Origin: Actinomycetota bacterium
GTDB lineage: Bacteria > Actinomycetota > Actinomycetes > Streptosporangiales > Streptosporangiaceae
Length of the DNA: 13,689 nucleotides
Assembly (NCBI GenBank): GCA_003168295.1
Contig: PMST01000692.1
Span: forward strand, 1 to 13,689
Reading direction: 5' to 3'
The number at the start of each line of letters is the position of its first letter. The stretch's first letter is position 1. Position numbers and translations under genes: made by a program. The notes under the pieces were generated by a model that saw nothing but the letters and a program-made list of their open reading frames with translations, ran no database searches and was not told where the DNA came from. This document shows, one piece after another, positions 6,248 through 11,466 of this stretch.

Positions 6248-7735
6248 ATGTGGCACGTGCTTGAACATCGTGAGATGAGACGCCGCGCCCGGCTGGGCGT
6301 GGCGGCGGAACCGGGTCCGCTCCCCCGGCCCGCCCTCCCGGCCGGCACCGATCTTCTGCCGCAGATCAGGCACATCGTGGTGCTGATGATGGAGAACCAT
6401 TCCTACGACAATTACCTCGGCATGCTGCCGGGCCGGGGCGAAGGCTTCCCGCTTGGTCCCGATGGCCAGCCTGAGGTGTCCAATACCGGGACGGACGGTG
6501 AGGTCATCCGGGCGTTCCCGCAGCCCGCGACCCGTCAGCGCCGCGGTGTGCCCTCGCAGAGCTGGCAGGCGAGCCACCTTCAGTGGGGGGAGGGAAAGTG
6601 CGATGGGTTCGTGACCAGTGTGCAGACCGTGCAGTCGGAGGCCAGGGCGGGCACGGCGGCGCAGGCCGACACCACGGCGGAGGCGACCGCCACCGCCATG
6701 GGCTACTGGACCGAAAGTGACCTGCCGTTCTACTACGGGCTGGCCCGGACGTTTCCGGTGGCTGATCGATGGTTCAGTTCATGCCTGGGTCCCACGTTTC
6801 CCAACCGGCGTTTTCTCATCGCCGGAACCGCGCACGGCCTCATCGACGACTCTTCGTACGACCTGCTCGACTATCCCCCGGCCGGGACCATCTTCGACAT
6901 GCTGACCAAGCACGGGATCTCCTGGGCCAATTATCATCCCGTGCCCAAGGACGAGTCCCGGTGGAAGCACTACTCCCGGCACAAGCGGAAGATGATCGCC
7001 CGCCGGCTGAGATCGGCGGCCCGGTCGTTTCCCGCCGTGCCCCAGTATGTGCATAAGGACATTCAGTTCACGGCCGACGTCTTTCCGCTCGGCATCGGCC
7101 GCTGCATGGAACACATCCGCAGTATCGACCAGTTCTTCACCGATGCCGCCGACGGCACACTGCCGGCCTTCAGCCTCGTGGATCCGGACTTCGACGCCTA
7201 TTCCGAGGAAAACCCGCAGGACATCGCCAAGGGCGAAAGCTTCGCCGCGGAGATCATCAAGCGGGTGATGCACGGGCCCGGCTGGCCGCACACCTTGCTG
7301 CTCTGGGTCTACGACGAGCACGGCGGATATTACGATCACGTGCCGCCGCCGGCCGCGGTCCGGCCCGATGACATCGAGGGCCGGAGCGTGATCGGGAGCC
7401 GGACCCGGCTGGAAGAATGGCTGCGGCCGATCCTTCCTGGCCTGGTCAAGAGCAAGCAGAACCTGGACCAGGGACCGAAGCGCTACGACCGGTACGGATT
7501 CCGGGTTCCGGCCGTGATCGTGTCGCCGTACGCGCGGCCGGACTACGTCTGCTCGGAGGTGCTCGATCACACCTCCGTGCTCAAGCTCGTCGAGGAGAAG
7601 TGGAACCTGCCTGCGCTCACCGCGCGGGACGCCGCGGCCCGCACGCCGCTGGACGCGCTTGACCTCACCGGTGAGCCTGCGTTCCTGAAGCCCCCTTCGC
7701 TGCCCGAGCCCAGCCTGCGCTGGGGCACCTGGTAG
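6248..7735 (+). CDS. Phospholipase C / acid phosphatase-family phosphoesterase
   Basis: A 495-residue member of the phosphoesterase family (bacterial phospholipase C, AcpA-like; alkaline phosphatase fold), which hydrolyses phosphodiesters or phosphomonoesters. Motifs in order: VLMMENHSYDNYLG (46-58, metal ligands E49/N50), HLQWGEGKCDGF (110-121), GPTFPNRRF (181-189, probable nucleophile T183), VDPDFD (311-316), ENPQDIAKGE (321-330) where the better known enzymes have HPPxD, VYDEHGGYYDHVPPP (354-368, D356/E357) and HTSVLKLVEEKW (441-452). Members are often exported by Tat with an RR signal; here residues 1-40 lack a hydrophobic core, so it is predicted to stay inside unless the start is wrong. 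AAGG at 6234-6237 is a modest ribosome-binding site. It is divergent from the GH76 gene and 42 bases upstream of the DUF1206 gene. Substrate (phospholipid or other phosphoester) is not determinable. Confidence 0.9.
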   Translation: MWHVLEHREMRRRARLGVAAEPGPLPRPALPAGTDLLPQIRHIVVLMMENHSYDNYLGMLPGRGEGFPLGPDGQPEVSNTGTDGEVIRAFPQPATRQRRGVPSQSWQASHLQWGEGKCDGFVTSVQTVQSEARAGTAAQADTTAEATATAMGYWTESDLPFYYGLARTFPVADRWFSSCLGPTFPNRRFLIAGTAHGLIDDSSYDLLDYPPAGTIFDMLTKHGISWANYHPVPKDESRWKHYSRHKRKMIARRLRSAARSFPAVPQYVHKDIQFTADVFPLGIGRCMEHIRSIDQFFTDAADGTLPAFSLVDPDFDAYSEENPQDIAKGESFAAEIIKRVMHGPGWPHTLLLWVYDEHGGYYDHVPPPAAVRPDDIEGRSVIGSRTRLEEWLRPILPGLVKSKQNLDQGPKRYDRYGFRVPAVIVSPYARPDYVCSEVLDHTSVLKLVEEKWNLPALTARDAAARTPLDALDLTGEPAFLKPPSLPEPSLRWGTW

Positions 7736-7777
7736 CGGCGCGAGGTTTCTCAGCCAGCCGGCACGGTACTTAGGGGT

Positions 7778-8599
7778 ATGCATACCACCTCTTTCGCGCA
7801 CGTGACCCGCAAGGCCAGACGGGCGTCGGACAGTCAGGGGGTGCGAGCGCTGGCCCGGGCGGGGCTTACCGCGCGGGGTGTCATCTACATACTGATCGGC
7901 TGGGTCGCGCTGCTGGTCGCGTTCGGCCAGAGCACACGGGAGGCCGACCAGCAGGGCGCTTTGCAACTGCTCGCGAGCAAACCCTACGGCCTTGTTTCGC
8001 TCTGGCTGCTCGCCATCGGTTTCGCCGCGTACGCGTTGTGGCGGCTGAGTGAAGCGGCGTTCGGCGTCACCGGCGAGGGAAACGGGGCAGGCCCGCGGCT
8101 GAAGTCACTGGGCCGCGGGGTCGTCTACGCCGGCTTCGTCTACCTGACCGTCAAGGTGATCACCGGGACGCAGGGCAGCCAGTCCCGTCAGCAGCAGGAC
8201 GTGACGGCCCAGGCCATGCAGCACCCAGCCGGGCGGTGGCTGGTCGGCATCGCCGGGGTGATCGTCGCCATCATCGGCCTGGTCCTGCTCATCGAGGGCA
8301 TCCGCCATAAGTTCATGAAAAACCTGCGGACCTCGCAGATGAGTGCCCGGACACGCCGCGTCGTCAAGTGGCTCGGCACGATCGGGACGAGCGCCCGCGG
8401 GGTGATCTTCGCGCTGGCCGGCGTGCTGGTGATCGACGCAGCGGTCACGCACGACGCGGCGAAGTCGGGCGGCATCGACAAGGCCCTGCTGACACTGCGC
8501 GACCAGCCGTTCGGCGTGGTCCTGCTGGCCGTGGCCGCCCTCGGCCTGGTCATCTTCGGCGTTTACGGGCTCTGCGAAGCGCGCTGGCGGAAGGTCTGA
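7778..8599 (+). CDS. DUF1206 six-helix membrane protein
   Basis: A 273-residue integral membrane protein built from three repeats of about 75 residues, each with two membrane helices (about 32-50/73-91, 113-130/154-173 and 205-223/246-266). Each repeat begins with an arginine-glycine motif: ARAGLTARGVIY at 26-37, SLGRGVVYAGF at 110-120, and TIGTSARGVIFALAG at 201-215. Repeats one and three also share the GAL..L...P.G segment before the second helix. This is the DUF1206 architecture; its biochemical role is unknown. The ATG at 7778 has AGGGG only one base upstream, too close for normal initiation, and TACTTA (7767-7772) sits where a -10 box for a leaderless message would be, so the start is moderately certain. 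The next gene follows after 5 bases, implying a shared function with the PAP2 protein. Confidence 0.85.
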   Translation: MHTTSFAHVTRKARRASDSQGVRALARAGLTARGVIYILIGWVALLVAFGQSTREADQQGALQLLASKPYGLVSLWLLAIGFAAYALWRLSEAAFGVTGEGNGAGPRLKSLGRGVVYAGFVYLTVKVITGTQGSQSRQQQDVTAQAMQHPAGRWLVGIAGVIVAIIGLVLLIEGIRHKFMKNLRTSQMSARTRRVVKWLGTIGTSARGVIFALAGVLVIDAAVTHDAAKSGGIDKALLTLRDQPFGVVLLAVAALGLVIFGVYGLCEARWRKV

Positions 8600-8604
8600 A
8601 ACCC

Positions 8605-10116
8605 GTGGCTACCGAAACTGCCGGGCGCCCGCGCCGTAGCCTGGCGCCGCTGATCGCGGTGACCGCCGCGGCGGCGGTGTTCGTGATCCTGCTCCTCTTG
8701 ATCCGCGTCCAGTGGGCCCCGCTCGAGTCGGCTGACCACGGGGCCGCAGCTCACCTGAACCACCTGGTCGCGGGCCACGCTGCGCTGATCTCCGTGATCA
8801 AGGCGGTGACCTTCCTGGGCAGCGACGGCGCGGGTTGGACCGTGATCGGGGTGGCGGTGGTCCTCCTCGCTCTCCGGAAGCGCTGGTGGCTGGCCCTGTA
8901 CCTGCTCGTGACCGGCGCGGGCGCGCTGGTGCTCGATCCGGTTCTCAAATCGCTCGTCGGCCGGCTGCGCCCCGTGGTCGCGCATCCCATCGCGTATGGC
9001 ACCGGGGACAGCTTCCCCAGCGGGCACTCGCTCGGCTCGATCGTCTGCTACGGAGCGATCCTGCTGGTGTTCGTACCCGCCACCCGCGGCCGGTGGCGCA
9101 CCGCGTTCATCACCGTGATCGCCGCGCTCGTCGCCCTGATCGGCATCAGCCGGATCCTGCTCGGCGTGCACTTCCTGTCCGACGTCATCGGGGCCTGGGC
9201 GCTGGGGATCACCTGGCTCGGCGTCACGGCCTTCGCCTTCGAGCTGACCCGGCGCGCGGCCGGCCGGCCGGTGACCGATCCGGTGACCGAGGGGCTGGAG
9301 CCCGAGGCCCGTGCCGACCTGACGCCGACCGCGCCGAAGCCGGCCGGTCACGGGCCCCGCCTGCACCGCGGCCGCGTCGCCGCCGGAATCGTGATCGCCT
9401 GGGTGCTGATCCTCGGACTCGTGGTCGGCGTCGGCGAACTGGTCACCAAGGACGGCAACGGCAACGTGCTGGGTGACCGGACGGTCCCGCGCTGGTTCGC
9501 CGCGCACCGGACCCCGGGCTGGACCCTGTGGAGCAAGGTTTTCACCACGCTCGGGGCGACCCAGGCCATCCTCATCGTGGCCCTGGCCACCTGCGTGGTC
9601 TTCCTCGCCGTGACCCGGCGCTGGCGGCCGGTGGTGTTCATCGCCACGGTCATGTTCGGCGAGCTCGCGGCGTTCCTCATCGCCGCGGACGTGGTCAAAC
9701 GGCCCAGGCCGGACGTGACCCACCTCGACCAGCACCTGCCGACCTCGGCGTACCCCTCCGGGCACGAGGCCGCCACCTGCTGCCTCTACGTCGCGGTGGC
9801 CATCTTGGTCATCGGCCACGCTCGCGGCTGGTGGCGATGGCTGTTCCTCCTCCCGGCCATCGCCATGCCGGTCCTGGTCGCGCTTTCCCGCATGTACCGG
9901 GGCGAGCACCACCCGACCGACATCGCCGGCAGCCTCCTGTTCTCCGCGCTCTGGCTGACCGCGACTTCGCTGCTGATCAGGCCGAACACGGATGGCCGTG
10001 GGCGGCGACGCGAAGCGGCGGCCGACGCGAATCGGGTCGGAGGGGATCAGGCCGGAGAGGATCAGGCCAGCGCGAACCAGGTCAGCGCGAACCGCGGAGC
10101 GCGGTCCTCCGGGTGA
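8605..10116 (+). CDS. Tandem PAP2-domain membrane phosphatase
   Basis: A 503-residue membrane protein with two complete PAP2 (type 2 phosphatidic acid phosphatase) units. Unit one (about 15-215) has K115-x6-R122-P123, PSGH at 138-141, and S182-R183-x5-H189-xxx-D193. Unit two (about 258-460) has R368-P369, PSGH at 384-387 and S428-R429-x5-H435-xxx-D439, but the motif-1 lysine position is A361. PAP2 enzymes dephosphorylate lipid phosphates such as phosphatidic acid or undecaprenyl diphosphate near the outer face of the membrane. A polar linker (about 216-256) joins the units and a repetitive hydrophilic tail follows residue 461. The GTG at 8605 is chosen: it comes 5 bases after the DUF1206 stop with GGAAGG 10 bases upstream. 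The longer open frame from 8368 is out-of-frame DUF1206 sequence. Which unit is active, and on what lipid, is open. Confidence 0.9.
   Translation: MATETAGRPRRSLAPLIAVTAAAAVFVILLLLIRVQWAPLESADHGAAAHLNHLVAGHAALISVIKAVTFLGSDGAGWTVIGVAVVLLALRKRWWLALYLLVTGAGALVLDPVLKSLVGRLRPVVAHPIAYGTGDSFPSGHSLGSIVCYGAILLVFVPATRGRWRTAFITVIAALVALIGISRILLGVHFLSDVIGAWALGITWLGVTAFAFELTRRAAGRPVTDPVTEGLEPEARADLTPTAPKPAGHGPRLHRGRVAAGIVIAWVLILGLVVGVGELVTKDGNGNVLGDRTVPRWFAAHRTPGWTLWSKVFTTLGATQAILIVALATCVVFLAVTRRWRPVVFIATVMFGELAAFLIAADVVKRPRPDVTHLDQHLPTSAYPSGHEAATCCLYVAVAILVIGHARGWWRWLFLLPAIAMPVLVALSRMYRGEHHPTDIAGSLLFSALWLTATSLLIRPNTDGRGRRREAAADANRVGGDQAGEDQASANQVSANRGARSSG
10027..10101 (+). repeat. 15-base tandem repeat encoding a pentapeptide tail
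   Basis: The end of the PAP2 gene has a 15-base period: ggatcaggcc at 10044-10053 and 10059-10068, then agcgcgaacc at 10069-10078 and 10084-10093. It encodes five degenerate pentads (ANRVG, GDQAG, EDQAS, ANQVS, ANRGA; residues 475-499), a hydrophilic, probably cytoplasmic tail. Confidence 0.6.
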
Positions 10117-10192
10117 GTGGCCCCTCGGCATTAGACGGGGTTACCGCGTTGGCTCTGGTCGCGACCCAGATCCCGGCATGCGAAACTACTAC

Positions 10193-10223
10193 CCAAGAGT
10201 ATTCTCTTGGAGTATTCTCTTGG
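10193..10223 (+). promoter_or_regulatory. Probable PadR operator overlapping a leaderless promoter
   Basis: Bases 10193-10210 are a perfect inverted repeat, CCAAGAG-TATT-CTCTTGG. The 13-base block AGTATTCTCTTGG at 10198-10210 is repeated exactly and immediately at 10211-10223, so one left and two right half-sites are packed into 31 bases. TATTCT at 10213-10218 is a plausible -10 box ending 7 bases before the ATG at 10226. With no Shine-Dalgarno sequence there, a leaderless message is likely. PadR proteins commonly repress their own operon from such sites. The rest of the 10117-10225 gap shows no terminator or other feature. Confidence 0.7.
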
Positions 10224-10225
10224 TT

Positions 10226-10750
10226 ATGAGCGTTCCGCTGACACTGCTTGGCCTGCTTGAGCGGGGGCCGAGCCACGGATATGACCTGAAACGGGACTAC
10301 GACGCGTACTTCGGCCGGGGCAGGCCGCTGCGCTACAGCCAGGTGTACGCGACCCTGTCCCGGCTGGCCAGGGACGGAAAGGCGGTCGCCGGGCCCGTCG
10401 AGCAAGAGGCCGGCCCCGAACGCCGGCGGTACGTCATCACCGAGACGGGCGCCGCCGACGTGGAGCGGTGGCTGACCGAGCCGGTCCCGCCGGAGCCGGA
10501 CCTGCAGAGCGAACTGTTCGCCAAGGTGGTGCTCGCCCTGATGCTCGGACGGCCGGCCGACGGCTACCTGGATATCCAGCGGGCGGCACACCTGCAGCGG
10601 ATGCGCGAGCTCACCGAACTAAAACGGCGCGGCGACCTCCTCGACACGCTGCTCGCCGACCACATGATCTACCGTCTGGAGGCTGACCTTCGATGGATCG
10701 ACCGTACGGCGGCCCGAGTGGACCTGCTCGCGCGAGCGGTACGCCGGTGA
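10226..10750 (+). CDS. PadR-family transcriptional regulator
   Basis: A 174-residue DNA-binding protein. Residues 1-85 are the PadR winged helix: LLGLLERGPSHGYDLKRDYD, then the recognition helix LRYSQVYATLSRLARDG (35-51), and the wing RRRYVITETG (66-75). Residues 93-172 are helical and charged (the C-terminal dimerisation region). The ATG at 10226 is used because it falls at the first residue of the domain and directly after the repeated operator; the longer frame to 9992 overlaps the PAP2 gene in another frame. PadR proteins are usually repressors released by small hydrophobic or cationic compounds, and here the downstream genes are an ABC exporter pair. The model is autorepression plus drug- or envelope-stress-induced efflux; the ligand is unknown. 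Confidence 0.93.
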   Translation: MSVPLTLLGLLERGPSHGYDLKRDYDAYFGRGRPLRYSQVYATLSRLARDGKAVAGPVEQEAGPERRRYVITETGAADVERWLTEPVPPEPDLQSELFAKVVLALMLGRPADGYLDIQRAAHLQRMRELTELKRRGDLLDTLLADHMIYRLEADLRWIDRTAARVDLLARAVRR

Positions 10751-10782
10751 CCGCAGACCTCCCCGCCGTCACTGCATCCACC

Positions 10783-10789
10783 GGAGGTG
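10783..10789 (+). promoter_or_regulatory. Ribosome-binding site fixing the ABC ATPase start
   Basis: GGAGGTG, a full match to the 16S rRNA tail, ends 2 bases before the ATG at 10792. The alternative GTG at 10747 would overlap the PadR stop by 4 bases but has no such site and would add 15 unconserved residues. Confidence 0.75.
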
Positions 10790-10791
10790 CG

Positions 10792-11466
10792 ATGATCATC
10801 GAGGCGCGGGACCTGTTCCTTTCGTTCGGCGAAACGCCGGCGCTGCGCGGCGCCTCGCTGGGAGTCCGGCAGGGCGAGATCGTCGCGGTCATGGGGCCGA
10901 GCGGATCGGGCAAGTCCACCTTGCTGCACTGCCTGGCGGGCATCCTGGTCCCAGACCAGGGCGAGGTCTGGTTCGCCGGGCAGCGGCTGGACACCCTCAG
11001 CGACGATGGGCGCAGCACGCTGCGCCGGGACCGGTTCGGGTTCGTGTTCCAGTCCGGTCAGCTGGTCCCCGAGCTGACCGCCGAAGAGAACGTCGCCCTG
11101 CCCTTGCTGCTGTCCGGCACCCGCCGCGGCCCGGCCATGGCGGCGGCCAGGAAGTGGTTCGGCACGCTCGGCCTGGACGGGCTTGAGCACCGAAGGTCCG
11201 GGGAGTTGTCCGGCGGGCAGGCACAGCGCGTCGCGCTGGCTCGCGGCCTGGTCACCGCGCCTGAGGTGCTGTTCGCCGACGAGCCGACCGGGTCGCTCGA
11301 CTCGGCGTCCGGGGAACTGGTGATGGAGTTGCTCACCGACGCCGCCCGCGAGCACGGCACCACCGTCATCCTGGTCACCCACGACGCCCAGGTCGCCGCG
11401 TACGCGGACCGCGAGGTCGTCGTCAGGGACGGCAGGGTCGGCACGCTGACCGGGGTCAAGCCGTGA
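10792..11466 (+). CDS. ABC transporter ATP-binding protein (MacB/LolD-type)
   Basis: A 224-residue ATPase that powers the FtsX-type permease encoded next. All nucleotide-binding motifs are intact: Walker A GPSGSGKS (35-42), Q-loop Q87 in FVFQSGQLVPELTAEENV, signature LSGGQ (139-143), Walker B VLFADEP (159-165, catalytic E164), D-loop SLD (168-170) and switch H197 in LVTHD. The motif spacing and length are those of the LolD/MacB/FtsE class, which drives lipoprotein handling, peptide or antibiotic efflux, or signalling rather than nutrient import. The gene follows PadR by 41 bases and its TGA overlaps the permease GTG by 4 bases (GTGA at 11463-11466), so all three are probably co-transcribed under PadR control. 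The substrate is not evident. Confidence 0.95.
   Translation: MIIEARDLFLSFGETPALRGASLGVRQGEIVAVMGPSGSGKSTLLHCLAGILVPDQGEVWFAGQRLDTLSDDGRSTLRRDRFGFVFQSGQLVPELTAEENVALPLLLSGTRRGPAMAAARKWFGTLGLDGLEHRRSGELSGGQAQRVALARGLVTAPEVLFADEPTGSLDSASGELVMELLTDAAREHGTTVILVTHDAQVAAYADREVVVRDGRVGTLTGVKP

Noticed and set aside
6125..6577. Upstream extension of the GH76 frame
   Set aside because: It overlaps the start of the divergent phosphoesterase gene, shows no signal peptide or domain, and a strong GGAGG site fixes the start at 6124.
6779..7966. 395-codon open frame on the minus strand
   Set aside because: Covers the 3' half of the phosphoesterase gene and the start of DUF1206 on the opposite strand; no domain is visible and the plus-strand genes are well supported.
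8368..8604. N-terminal extension of the PAP2 frame into DUF1206
   Set aside because: These 79 codons are Arg/Gly/Ala-rich, out-of-frame DUF1206 sequence; the GTG at 8605 has a ribosome-binding site and begins the real protein.
8563..10131. 522-codon open frame on the minus strand
   Set aside because: Antisense to the tandem PAP2 gene, whose catalytic motifs are intact; the translation is low-complexity and charged with no start signal.
10117..10140. Possible terminator after the PAP2 gene (cccc ... gggg)
   Set aside because: Only a 4-base stem with a long loop and no T-tract.
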